This document shows positions 1 through 7,914 of a stretch of DNA of 64,000 nucleotides, in pieces. This stretch comes from Clostridia bacterium (GTDB lineage Bacteria > Bacillota > Clostridia > TANB77 > CAG-508). Numbering within the stretch: position 1 is the stretch's first letter; each line of letters begins with the position of its first letter. Position numbers and translations under genes: made by a program. Below the pieces are notes generated by a model. It searched no databases, had not been told where the DNA came from, and saw only the letters and a list, made by a program, of their open reading frames with translations. The stretch covers positions 1 to 64,000 of the forward strand of contig JAFROW010000008.1 in the NCBI GenBank assembly GCA_017429505.1. The letters run 5' to 3'.

Positions 1-60
1 TAAGTTTAATTCCGGTCTCTTAATAAATACTTATTAAGCACCTTTAAAAATTTACTTTTT

Positions 61-91
61 GGTACTGTGTTTTAGGTTAAAAACACATACC
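61..91. other. Stem-loop of unknown role
   Basis: The left arm GGTACTGTGTTTT pairs with AAAACACATACC across a short AGGTT loop, with one bulged base. No U-tract follows on either strand, so it is not a typical terminator. It could be the 3' part of a transcript that begins left of the window. Confidence 0.4.
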
Positions 92-144
92 GTTTGGTTT
101 CATCTCTAAAGAATTTATTGTTTACTTTTCAATGTACTTTTTTC

Positions 145-166
145 TGTCCCGCAAAGGACATTTTTT
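145..166 (+). terminator. Intrinsic terminator, plus strand
   Basis: TGTCC and GGACA form a 5-bp stem around CGCAAA and are followed directly by six Ts. It would end a plus-strand transcript entering from the left edge of the window. The stem is short. Confidence 0.5.
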
Positions 167-383
167 ATTATACTATGACAATTTTGATTTGTCAATACCT
201 TTTTTAAAAAAAATTCAAAAAATTTTTTTTGATATTTTTTTAGTAAAAAAAGACTTATTTTTATCCTTAATATCTCGTTGTTTTCTGAGGTACTTTTACA
301 TAATATCATGTTTATTTTATCTTGTCAATAACTTTTTAAAAAAATTCAAAAGAAAATTTTGGAAGCTTAATTTTTTTACTTTA

Positions 384-423
384 TATTAAAAAGACTAATC
401 TTATTTATCAGATAAAATTAGCC
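384..423 (-). terminator. Terminator of the P-type ATPase gene
   Basis: Read on the minus strand, GGCTAAT and ATTAGTC arms form an imperfect hairpin, followed by a T-tract (As at 388-392 on the plus strand). It sits about 40 bases after the ATPase stop codon. Confidence 0.65.
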
Positions 424-463
424 TTTTATTATTATGAAACTTAACCTTGTTACTCCGAAAAAA

Positions 464-3325
464 TCATGCGATTTTTCCTATGCAATAAGAAGGATTTTTA
501 AATCTTATTTTATTTATCATTTTTTGCAATTCTATTATTATAATAGGAAGTAAAGAAATTGCTATAGTATAAATCCATTGTATTTTGTTTAATGAAACCA
601 ATTCAAAAATCCTTGCTAAATAAGGTACAACGACAACAACTATCTGCAAAAAGGTTCCTGCAAAAAAGCTTCCTATTAAATACTTATTTTCAAAAATGCC
701 TGTTTTAAAAATTGATTCATCAGTTTTTATATTAAAGCTATGTACAAGTTCTAATAGTCCCAAAGATACAAATGCCATTGTTCTTCCAACTTGAACTCCG
801 TAATATTTGTTACCTAATGCAAAAGCAAAAAGAGTTAGACTTCCAAGCATTATTCCTTCTGTTATTATTTTGTACCATAATCCTCCTGCAAAAATGCTTT
901 CTTTTGAATTTCTAGGTTTTCTTTCCATTATTCCATTTTCTTCTTTTTCTAGTCCTAGTGCAATTGCGGGGAATGAATCTGTAACTAAGTTAATCCATAA
1001 TAACTGAATTGCAAGTAAGGGAGTTTCAAGTCCTAATAATAATCCTATAAATATTGTAACAATTTCACCAATATTTGTTGCTATTAAAAAATGTATTGCT
1101 TTTTTTATGTTGTCATAAATATTTCTTCCTTGCCTTACCGCTTCTACTATTGTTACAAAATTATCATCTACCAAAATCATATCTGCTGCATTTTTTGCAA
1201 CATCTGTTCCAGATTTACCCATTGCAATTCCTATATCTGCATTTTTAAGTGCAGGACTGTCATTTACTCCATCTCCTGTCATTGCAACTACTGCTCCTGT
1301 TTTTTGCCATGCTTTTACTATCCTAACTTTATGTTCAGGTGTAACCCTTGCAAATACTGAATATTTATTTATATTTTTTTCTAAACTTATATTAGAAATC
1401 TTGTCTAATTCTTTTCCTGTAATTGCTTCATCACCTACATTTAAAATTCCTATCTCTTTTGCGATTGCTTTTGCAGTTGCAATATGGTCACCTGTAATCA
1501 TTACAGTTTTTATACCAGCTTTTTTGCAAGTTTGTACCGCTTCTTTAACTCCCTCTCTTGGAGGATCTATCATTCCAATAAGACCAACAAATATTAAATC
1601 CGTGTTGACAGGGACCGGTTCTTTATCAGCACGCTCTTGATTTGTGTTTGACTCTTTTAGGCTGAAATCTACTGTTTTGCTTATTTTTTTCTCATCTTTA
1701 TATGCTACCGCTAGAACTCGTAAAGCATTATTTGCCATATTAAAATTTTCTTGTTTTATTTTATTTCTTTGCATATTTGTTATAGTTTGAATCTTTCCAT
1801 TAACAAGAATTCTTGAACATTTTTCTATTAATACATCAGGAGCTCCTTTTGTAATTATCCTATATGTTGAAGTTGAACTTTCTTCATTTATCTGAATTGC
1901 TTGTTGACCATTTATGTAATTATTATCATTTATCATTTGTTGATGATTATTATTATAGTTATTCATTGTATCTGGGTTATTAGAAAAATTTAAATTATTA
2001 TCTCTTTCAAAAAAATCGCTTTTATAAAAAAAACTATTAGAGCCACTGTTATTTTCAAGTTTATGTATAGTTGTCATCATTTTTACTGATGAATCAAACG
2101 GGATTTCATCTACTCTTGGCATTTTTCTGTACAAGTCTACCTTGTTAATATTTTCATCTAATGCTTTATTTACAATAGCAAGTTCTGTAGCTTCTCCTGT
2201 TGCAATAGGAATCCCATTTTCTTCTTGTATTAGGCAATCTGTACACATTGAGCCAAGTTCAAGTAGAAATTTTTCATTATCACTAAAAGTTTTTACGACT
2301 GTCATTTTGTTTTGTGTAAGTGTTCCGGTTTTGTCTGAACAAATTACAGAACTACTTCCCAAAGTCTCTACTGCAGGAAGCCTTCTTATAATACTATTCT
2401 TTCTCGCCATTTTTGTAACACCTATTGAAAGCATTATTGTAACTATTGCTGGAAGTCCCTCAGGTATTGCTGCAACTGCAAGTCCTACAGATGTCATAAA
2501 CATTTCTATTGGCTCGATTTTTTTAAGTATTCCTATTATAAATATAATTGCACAAATTCCTAAACATACTAGTCCTAAAATTTTTCCAACTTCTGAAAGC
2601 TTCTTTTGTATTGGAGTTTCAGGTGCTTCTTCTTTTATTATCATATTTGCAATTTGTCCAATTTTTGTGTCCATTCCTGTTTCTGTAACTATAGCTTTTC
2701 CATGTCCATGAGTTACAATTGTTGTCATAAATGCCATGTTTTTAAGATCTGCTAGAGTGATATTTTTTTCATGTAATATATTGTCAGTTTTGGTTACAGG
2801 TTCTGTCTCACCTGTAAGACTTGATTCTTCTATTTTCAAATTATAGCTTTCTATTATTCTGCAATCTGCTGGCACATATTTTCCATCTTCTAATTCTATA
2901 ATATCTCCTGGAACAAGCTCTTCTGCGATGACTTCTTCTGTTTTTCCATCACGTATTACTTTTGCCATTTCAGGAGTCATCTTTTTTAAACTCTCTATTG
3001 ATTTTTCTGCTCTTTCTTCCTGAACTAGTCCCATTATTGCATTTAAAATAACAATTGCAATTATAATTATAGAATCAAAATAATCATTTTCTCCTTGCAT
3101 TTTTGAAACTAACGTAGATACTATTGAAGCTATAATTAAAATAATTATCATAAAATCATTGAATTGTTTTATAAATTTTATAAAAATTGACTCTTTCTTT
3201 TGCTCGTCCAATTTGTTTTTGCCAAATTCTATTTTTCTTTTTTCTACTTCTGATTCTGCTAGTCCAATTCTCGTGTTTGTTTTTAGTTTTCTTGCAACTT
3301 CTTCTGTGCTTTGTTCATACCACAT
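464..3325 (-). CDS. Cation-transporting P-type ATPase, calcium type
   Basis: Predicted ATP-driven Ca2+ export pump of the P2A (SERCA/PMCA-like) group in the cytoplasmic membrane, 953 residues. Visible motifs: actuator TGE at 171-173; PEGLP in membrane segment M4 at 288-292; phosphorylated Asp in DKTGT at 331; KGAP at 493-496; TGDGVNDSPAL near the end of the P domain; and NLVTDSFPAIALG in M6, which resembles the Ca2+-binding NLVTDGLPATALG of the family. The N-terminal cation-ATPase domain and C-terminal membrane domain are complete. Residues about 424-486, in the nucleotide-binding domain, are an Asn/Ser/Gln-rich insertion not usual for the family. The start has a GAGGAG site eight bases upstream. 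It is monocistronic, with its terminator at 384-423. Ca2+ is inferred; Mn2+ cannot be excluded. Confidence 0.93.
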   Translation of the reverse strand: MWYEQSTEEVARKLKTNTRIGLAESEVEKRKIEFGKNKLDEQKKESIFIKFIKQFNDFMIIILIIASIVSTLVSKMQGENDYFDSIIIIAIVILNAIMGLVQEERAEKSIESLKKMTPEMAKVIRDGKTEEVIAEELVPGDIIELEDGKYVPADCRIIESYNLKIEESSLTGETEPVTKTDNILHEKNITLADLKNMAFMTTIVTHGHGKAIVTETGMDTKIGQIANMIIKEEAPETPIQKKLSEVGKILGLVCLGICAIIFIIGILKKIEPIEMFMTSVGLAVAAIPEGLPAIVTIMLSIGVTKMARKNSIIRRLPAVETLGSSSVICSDKTGTLTQNKMTVVKTFSDNEKFLLELGSMCTDCLIQEENGIPIATGEATELAIVNKALDENINKVDLYRKMPRVDEIPFDSSVKMMTTIHKLENNSGSNSFFYKSDFFERDNNLNFSNNPDTMNNYNNNHQQMINDNNYINGQQAIQINEESSTSTYRIITKGAPDVLIEKCSRILVNGKIQTITNMQRNKIKQENFNMANNALRVLAVAYKDEKKISKTVDFSLKESNTNQERADKEPVPVNTDLIFVGLIGMIDPPREGVKEAVQTCKKAGIKTVMITGDHIATAKAIAKEIGILNVGDEAITGKELDKISNISLEKNINKYSVFARVTPEHKVRIVKAWQKTGAVVAMTGDGVNDSPALKNADIGIAMGKSGTDVAKNAADMILVDDNFVTIVEAVRQGRNIYDNIKKAIHFLIATNIGEIVTIFIGLLLGLETPLLAIQLLWINLVTDSFPAIALGLEKEENGIMERKPRNSKESIFAGGLWYKIITEGIMLGSLTLFAFALGNKYYGVQVGRTMAFVSLGLLELVHSFNIKTDESIFKTGIFENKYLIGSFFAGTFLQIVVVVVPYLARIFELVSLNKIQWIYTIAISLLPIIIIELQKMINKIRFKNPSYCIGKIA

Positions 3326-3385
3326 AATATCAACTCCTCTTTTGGTCTCTATATAATATATATGCGGTGGGAGTTGAAATTATAA

Positions 3386-3419
3386 CTAAAAAAATCCACG
3401 TCGTGAAGTTACGTGGATT
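3386..3419 (-). terminator. Minus-strand hairpin terminator
   Basis: AATCCACGT and ACGTGGATT form a perfect 9-bp stem. On the minus strand it is followed by seven Ts. It lies upstream of the ATPase start, so it should stop a minus-strand transcript from the right; the nearest such gene is the deaminase-like gene starting at 7451. Confidence 0.6.
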
Positions 3420-3490
3420 CATTATTTTATTCTTAGTATTTTACCATGGGCTGATAAAAATATATCTGACTAAATTTAATCAAACTTAAT

Positions 3491-3519
3491 TTGACATAAA
3501 GTCTTAAAAATGGTATAAT
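3491..3519 (+). promoter_or_regulatory. Sigma-A promoter for the 3588 lipoprotein gene
   Basis: Perfect TTGACA (3491-3496), 17-base spacer and perfect TATAAT (3514-3519), about 70 bases before the start codon of the lipoprotein gene. Confidence 0.85.
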
Positions 3520-3587
3520 GTTATTGTTATGATAATATACATTTTCAGAAATCACCTATAACGAAGAGAAAAATCAAGGAGGATATT

Positions 3588-3908
3588 ATGCGGAAACGGA
3601 AATGGTTTATTATGATAGTAATATTATTGTTCTGTTCTATTCTTTGTTCTTGTTCCGATCCAAACTATGTATATTCTGAAGATTGGTATGAGACTGAAGC
3701 GACATTATTGGAAAAATATCAAGAAGTAAACAAAAATGGACACATAGTAAATATTTTTAAAATTGAAATTGAGGAGGAAGAATTAAAATTCGAAGTAAGC
3801 ACTGCAATGTATGTTTCATATCATAAAAAAGATAAATTAAATATAACCATACATAAAGAATTTAATTCTCAAGGAACCTTAATCGGTATCTACTATTACC
3901 TTGATTAA
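3588..3908 (+). CDS. Small predicted lipoprotein, unknown function
   Basis: A 106-residue protein. The N-terminus has basic residues (MRKRK), a hydrophobic stretch and a lipobox ending at a Cys (LCSC, about residues 20-23), so signal peptidase II processing and membrane anchoring outside the cell are likely. The rest is a compact domain with alternating hydrophobic strands (YETEATLLEKYQ... and KLNITIHKEF), giving a beta-rich impression; I recognise no family. The start is fixed by a strong AAGGAGG site seven bases upstream. It has its own consensus promoter at 3491-3519 and a strong terminator right after the stop, so it is a single-gene unit. It stands on the opposite strand to almost all its neighbours. 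Confidence 0.8.
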   Translation: MRKRKWFIMIVILLFCSILCSCSDPNYVYSEDWYETEATLLEKYQEVNKNGHIVNIFKIEIEEEELKFEVSTAMYVSYHKKDKLNITIHKEFNSQGTLIGIYYYLD

Positions 3909-3914
3909 AACTAA

Positions 3915-3962
3915 GCGCATACGAGCAAATCTATTTTGCCTCGTATGCGCACTTTCCTTTTT
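3915..3962 (+). terminator. Terminator of the small lipoprotein gene
   Basis: GCGCATACGAG (3915-3925) and CTCGTATGCGC (3940-3950) are a perfect 11-bp inverted repeat around a 14-base loop, followed by a T-rich run. It begins six bases after the stop codon. Confidence 0.85.
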
Positions 3963-4013
3963 GTGAGCATAACCATATGATTATTTAGCCACAAATATAT
4001 TTATTTTTAAAAC

Positions 4014-4202
4014 AAATTTCTACGCACCCCTATTTTTGGCACTAGCATGAGAATTGATCGTAACCCATTTTAAGCATGTTTTTAGTTTTAAATAAAGTTT
4101 TATTTATAAATAACGTTTATTATTAAATTTCATAAGTTTTAGATGTATTTATATACTATGTTTCTTACCTTTTGTTTGGTCTCGATTTTTGCGTAGAAAT
4201 TT
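4014..4202. repeat. 189-bp element with 13-bp inverted ends, copy A
   Basis: Bounded by AAATTTCTACGCA (4014-4026) and its exact reverse complement TGCGTAGAAATTT (4190-4202). A diverged second copy in opposite orientation lies at 28234-28423 and is 190 bp long. Similarity runs over the left 50 bases (CCCC, then GAGnATTGAT and TAAC) and the right end (TATnnTATGT and TTTGTTTGGTC). No reading frame is evident. The layout fits a miniature inverted-repeat element; a structured RNA is the alternative. Confidence 0.65.
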
Positions 4203-4291
4203 ATATATAGAAAAATAGTATTTATTATAAATTAAGTAAATAAATAAATTTTCACTAAATTCAGTTAAGATTATTTTAAACATAATATAAT

Positions 4292-4320
4292 TTGAATTTT
4301 ATGTAAATTTATGGTATAAT
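4292..4320 (+). promoter_or_regulatory. Promoter immediately before the truncated lipoprotein frame
   Basis: TTGAAT (4292-4297), 17-base spacer and TATAAT (4315-4320). Transcription would start near 4327, only about seven bases before the first possible TTG codon of the lipoprotein frame, leaving no room for a normal leader and RBS. Confidence 0.6.
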
Positions 4321-4612
4321 AATAATTCTGTCTTTGGCTACATGTGGTACATCTTCAAATAAAACTGACAATGCTACTAATGACGTTGAAAATGACGTTG
4401 AATTTGATGGTTTCACAGCCATAGCTGGAACAAAAAATTTGTTCTATGCTGACGACACCAAAGTAATCTACTATATATTTTCAAGAACAGAATGCCCTTG
4501 TGGCTATCAGGGATATGGCTATGGGTACTGTGCAGAGTATATCAGTATAAATGGTCATCACTGCAGATACATTGATGGACGAATTGTAGAAGTTAACGAT
4601 ACCGACAATTAA
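4307..4612 (+). pseudogene. Lipoprotein gene lacking its start (5' truncated)
   Basis: The open frame runs from just after a TAA at 4304-4306 to the TAA ending at 4612. Read from 4307 it begins IYGIIIILSLATCG, which looks like the tail of a lipoprotein signal peptide with its lipobox Cys, followed by an Asn/Thr/Asp-rich linker and a Cys-rich domain containing TECPCGYQGYGYGYC. No ATG or GTG and no RBS precede the hydrophobic part; the first possible initiator is the TTG at 4334, which would remove the signal peptide. The -10 box of a promoter overlaps the expected start region, so a deletion joining a promoter to the body of the gene is the simplest reading. The family is not recognised. Confidence 0.55.
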
Positions 4613-4643
4613 TATACATCAACTCACAGAAGGGAGAAGTTCA

Positions 4644-4769
4644 ATGTGGGTTACTGAGATGAAAATGAGAGTGCTTTGTCATGGATATTGGCATCATACG
4701 GGGAAGACCCGTTTTTTAGTCAATAAAAACGGCGATTGCATCACTCTCTATTGGATCGAAATGGTCTAA
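4644..4769 (+). CDS. Small 41-residue ORF
   Basis: An ATG at 4644 is preceded by AGGGAG with good spacing and opens a 41-codon frame ending in TAA at 4767-4769. The product starts MWVTEMKMRVLCHGYW and ends LYWIEMV; it is rich in aromatic, Cys and His residues. No family is recognised. Codon and base use are noticeably less AT-rich than the surroundings. It lies 31 bases after the truncated lipoprotein frame and before a strong terminator, so the two probably share a transcript. The stop codon falls inside a large stem-loop (4742-4791). It could also be part of a structured RNA rather than a protein gene. Confidence 0.45.
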   Translation: MWVTEMKMRVLCHGYWHHTGKTRFLVNKNGDCITLYWIEMV

Positions 4770-4791
4770 AAGCCATTAGACCAAGAGAGTG
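4742..4791 (+). other. Compound stem-loop over the end of the 41-codon ORF
   Basis: Outer arms CACTCTC (4742-4748) and GAGAGTG (4785-4791) enclose an inner perfect hairpin TGGTCTAA/TTAGACCA (4762-4769 and 4776-4783) that includes the stop codon. Confidence 0.55.
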
Positions 4792-4796
4792 CAAAA

Positions 4797-4835
4797 ACAG
4801 CAGAGTTAGGATTTGTTTCCTCCTCTGCCGTTTTT
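4797..4835 (+). terminator. Terminator of the plus-strand island
   Basis: ACAGCAGAG (4797-4805) pairs with CTCTGCCGT (4823-4831) with one mismatch and is followed by TTTTT. It ends the plus-strand unit that begins at the 4292-4320 promoter. Confidence 0.75.
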
Positions 4836-4949
4836 CTTATTACGTAACATTTTGACATTTTATTCAGCGATATTTTTTCATTCCTTGATTTTTCCATATT
4901 TCATTCCGTTATTTTTCGGCATTTAATTCCGCATCGCATAGTCTTGCCT

Positions 4950-7451
4950 TTACACAATCTCCGGATTATCTTTCACAATTTTCCTTACAATATCATCATC
5001 CATTTCAAATGGAACAACGTATCCTTCAAGGTTTCTTGCTTTTTGAGCCAAATTTTGATTTTCGTTATTTACATAAATAGAAGCTTTTCCTTTTCCGTTT
5101 TTTGCTTCTTGAACCAAATTTGAAACTGGTGAATTGCCATCAAATGCAATTACAATTGATTTTATTCTTTCAAAAATTTCGTAGTTAAAGCTTTTATAAA
5201 TTCCTGAACTATCGCTGTCTATTGATATAGCAAGTCCTGTAATTCCTGAATTTAAGATTCTTTCCTTTACTTCTTTTGTAAGCATTTTCGGAATTATTGC
5301 ATAAATGTCAAATTTTTTCTTTTGTCTTTTGCAAATCTCTATTATTTCTTTCTCATATCCTCTCATAGAATGACCTATTACAAAATATACTTTTTTAGGA
5401 TTTGTTTCTCTTACTAATTTTTCTAAAATCTCTATGCCACCTTCTTCAACATTAGTGTGAATTCCTCTAGCATTAAAACTTCCTCCTGCTATAACTATTG
5501 GAACTTTGTCAAGTGGAATTGGTTTTATCATATCTTTTAGATATTTAGAAGCAGAAACTTTGTCTGTAAGTCTCCATTTAATATGTACCCCTTGGCTTTC
5601 TTTTTCATATTTTTCTTCTAATTCTAACATAACATCTCTTAAATTTCTTCCATTTAAAAGCTTTTCGAATTTTCTACTCTTTTCTTCAAAATATTCATCT
5701 GCTTGCTTTAAAATTTCTTTTTCTACTTCTCTCATTTTTGCAAAGTCATCATCTGTTAATCCTAAAATATTTTGAAGTGCAAGTTGCTCATCTATTGTGT
5801 CTATTCCATAAAATCCACATCCATCCGTTCCTTGAACACATTTAATGCCATGTTTTAAATATTTTTTTAGTGGATGCTTTGAAATTTTACTTAAATTATT
5901 TAGCCTTATATTTGATGTTATTTGGAATTCCATTACAGCTTCCGCATCCTTAATCGCCTCTATTAATTTAAGACCATCTTCAGAATCAAGTTCAGGTGTA
6001 TAAAGCCCATGACCAATCCTAAGTTTTGGCATTTGTTGACCTTCTGCCAATGAGTCTTTAACACATTTAATAGAGTTATATACATTATCTTTAAGGCTGT
6101 CATTTTCTCCAGCATGAATTCTAATTGTAAATCCCTTGTCTGTTGTTCTTATATATTTTACAATTTCATTTATAACAGGTTGTAACTCAGAAATATCGTT
6201 TATCTCTTCTCCAATGAAATCTGAACCTACAACATAAGGGCTTCTTCCAACCGCTTTTAAAACATTTATGTTTTCTCTTAAATAATCAACATTATTTTCT
6301 GCGTCTTCTACAATTGTTAAAGGAATTCTTCTTATTGCAAACAAAAATCTAATTTTAACTCCGGTTTCTTTTTCAATGTCTGGCATAACTCTATGGATTT
6401 CTTCCAAAAATTCTATAGCCGGAAGTCCTGGCTTTGCAAGTGTTGTATCTGCAATTTCTACGTATTTTATACCTTGTTTTTTATATTCTCTTGCAATCCA
6501 AAGCATTTTATCTTCTCTTAGATTATAGTCTTTGAACTTGCTATCTTCTTTTAAATCTTTTAGCATTGTCAAAACTATTTGTCTAATTTCTGGAATACTG
6601 ATTTTTTCAATTTTATCAAGTTCTTCTTCTAAGTTTAATTTTTCTTCACTTTCAATTCCTCTTGCAAATACATAACGATATAAATAAAGCTTTTCAAGAT
6701 TTGTAAAAACTGCCTGACCATCTTTAAGAATTACAAGGCTTGTTCTAATTTTCTCTAAGTTCTCTTTACAATTCTCTATATTATTTAACACAAAATCCGC
6801 AAAATTTATAAATGTATTATCATCTATTTTTCTATTTAAAAGTTTTTCTGATAAATTACTATCTTTATATTTTTCTGAAACTCTTTCTCTTTGTGCAAAT
6901 ATCTTTTCTTCTTGTTCTTTAGACATTTTAAGTCCAAGCTTTTTTATGTAATATAGAGGATATTTTATTTGATGTTTAATGCCTAAAGCAATTAAAGCAT
7001 CAGGTGAAAGATTTGCATTCATGTGAGTATGTAAGTCTGTTCTAAACTTTAATTTTTTTAAAATAAAAGATTTAACAATTGTTTTTTCTATTGGAAATTT
7101 GTAGTCTTTGGTCTGTGACATCAAAGTCTTTGCAATTGCCGGTATTTGTCCATTTAACTGTACACCTTTGTCATCAAAAATATTTGCAATCTTATATCCA
7201 CCAAGTTTAAAAATATATACATCTTCATTTTTGGCATTAATACTTGCAGGAATTTTGCCTGTAATAATTTTAAGCCCCTTTTCATTTTCTGTAGTTTCTA
7301 CTCCACAAATTCTTGCTAAATTTGAAATCAAGTTTCCTGAATTATGATTTGGCGTTTCTATTACATAAGTCAATTCGTCTTCTCCTGATACATACAAATT
7401 AATAACAATATCTCTTTCTTTATCTAAATAAAAAGTTGTAAAATATTCCAT
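4950..7451 (-). CDS. Adenosine deaminase-like protein with extra C-terminal Rossmann-like domain
   Basis: An 833-residue protein, more than twice the length of ordinary adenosine deaminase (about 340). Residues about 135-560 show deaminase landmarks: HTH at 141-143 (metal ligands), HAGE at 446-449, GHG at 480-482 (H481) and TDG at 542-544 (D543). The family usually has two adjacent Asp here; the second is Gly. A helical insertion of about 180 residues lies between the HTH motif and the next core strand. Residues 650-833 form a separate alpha/beta region with IAGGSFNARG and FVIGHSMRG, reminiscent of a SLOG/LOG-type nucleotide-binding fold; this is inference. Residues 1-130 are unrecognised. 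A GGGAGG site five bases upstream fixes the start. It is a single gene with no RADAR-type ATPase beside it. The substrate is not determinable. Confidence 0.72.
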   Translation of the reverse strand: MEYFTTFYLDKERDIVINLYVSGEDELTYVIETPNHNSGNLISNLARICGVETTENEKGLKIITGKIPASINAKNEDVYIFKLGGYKIANIFDDKGVQLNGQIPAIAKTLMSQTKDYKFPIEKTIVKSFILKKLKFRTDLHTHMNANLSPDALIALGIKHQIKYPLYYIKKLGLKMSKEQEEKIFAQRERVSEKYKDSNLSEKLLNRKIDDNTFINFADFVLNNIENCKENLEKIRTSLVILKDGQAVFTNLEKLYLYRYVFARGIESEEKLNLEEELDKIEKISIPEIRQIVLTMLKDLKEDSKFKDYNLREDKMLWIAREYKKQGIKYVEIADTTLAKPGLPAIEFLEEIHRVMPDIEKETGVKIRFLFAIRRIPLTIVEDAENNVDYLRENINVLKAVGRSPYVVGSDFIGEEINDISELQPVINEIVKYIRTTDKGFTIRIHAGENDSLKDNVYNSIKCVKDSLAEGQQMPKLRIGHGLYTPELDSEDGLKLIEAIKDAEAVMEFQITSNIRLNNLSKISKHPLKKYLKHGIKCVQGTDGCGFYGIDTIDEQLALQNILGLTDDDFAKMREVEKEILKQADEYFEEKSRKFEKLLNGRNLRDVMLELEEKYEKESQGVHIKWRLTDKVSASKYLKDMIKPIPLDKVPIVIAGGSFNARGIHTNVEEGGIEILEKLVRETNPKKVYFVIGHSMRGYEKEIIEICKRQKKKFDIYAIIPKMLTKEVKERILNSGITGLAISIDSDSSGIYKSFNYEIFERIKSIVIAFDGNSPVSNLVQEAKNGKGKASIYVNNENQNLAQKARNLEGYVVPFEMDDDIVRKIVKDNPEIV

Positions 7452-7774
7452 ATTTACCTCCCTTTTTTAAAATATTTGTCTTCAAATATTCTCTAAAACC
7501 TTAAACTAAATCAAAAGTGAATTATTTTTCTGTCCCCAAACTCACTTTTAGGAACAAATCGGAACGCATAAAATTTAGGTTGTTAAGATTGTCAGCACTT
7601 TAACGTAACTTTAAAAACCTTGATTATTAGAGCGTTCCGTAAATTTCTTCTTGTGCGAATTCACGCATAGAATTTCTGCACATCGTGCTTTTTATAAAAG
7701 GAAAGTATAACTTTCCTTTTATAAAAAGCCATATATTATATTGATGTCTCAATACATATATGACTTCTTTGTTT
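7452..7774. other. Intergenic region rich in inverted repeats
   Basis: No gene. It contains CGGAACGC (7560-7567) and its reverse complement GCGTTCCG (7632-7639), an AAAAGTGA/TCACTTTT pair near 7510-7550, the perfect palindrome at 7687-7729, and a TATTGA/TCAATA hairpin at about 7731-7760 just downstream of the tRNA. Confidence 0.6.
7687..7729. repeat. Perfect 20-bp inverted repeat downstream of tRNA-Met
   Basis: GCTTTTTATAAAAGGAAAGT (7687-7706) and its exact reverse complement (7710-7729) are separated by three bases. It lies 45 bases after the tRNA 3' end on the minus strand and could fold into a very stable hairpin that ends or protects the tRNA precursor. Confidence 0.7.
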
Positions 7775-7851
7775 TGGTAGCGATGGTGGGACTTGAACCT
7801 ACGACCTGCCGGGTATGAACCGGATGCTCTAGCCAGCTGAGCTACATCGCC
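7775..7851 (-). tRNA. tRNA-Met (anticodon CAT), elongator type
   Basis: Read on the minus strand it begins GGCGATGTAGCTCAGCTGG and ends CATCGCTACCA, so CCA is encoded. The acceptor stem GGCGATG/CATCGCT closes with one G-T pair; the D arm GCTC/GAGC, T arm GTAGG/CCCAC (wobble-containing) and anticodon loop TTCATAC are present. The anticodon stem lacks the three G-C pairs of initiator tRNA. The sequence resembles clostridial elongator tRNA-Met; a lysidine-modified tRNA-Ile2 is the less likely alternative. Confidence 0.9.
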
Positions 7852-7914
7852 ATTTCAATAATAACTATTATACATTGTTATTCCCGAATTGTCAAGGGGT
7901 TATACGTAAAAAAT

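Larger units (their letters stand above)
1..463. other. Intergenic region, no supported gene
   Basis: No convincing coding region. Two short reading frames here (115-309 minus, 132-389 plus) are rich in Phe/Lys/Leu from AT-rich DNA, lack a good ribosome-binding site and overlap hairpins, so I do not call them. The stretch holds a stem-loop at 61-91, a plus-strand terminator at 145-166 and the terminator of the ATPase gene at 384-423. Confidence 0.6.

Noticed and set aside
115-389. Two short overlapping frames near the left edge
   Set aside because: Lys/Phe-rich translations of AT-rich DNA without RBS; one spans a terminator hairpin.
4014-4026. AATTTCTAC motif reminiscent of Cas12a CRISPR repeats
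   Set aside because: There is no second half (GTAGAT), no regularly spaced array and no cas gene; the motif is the end of the 189-bp element.
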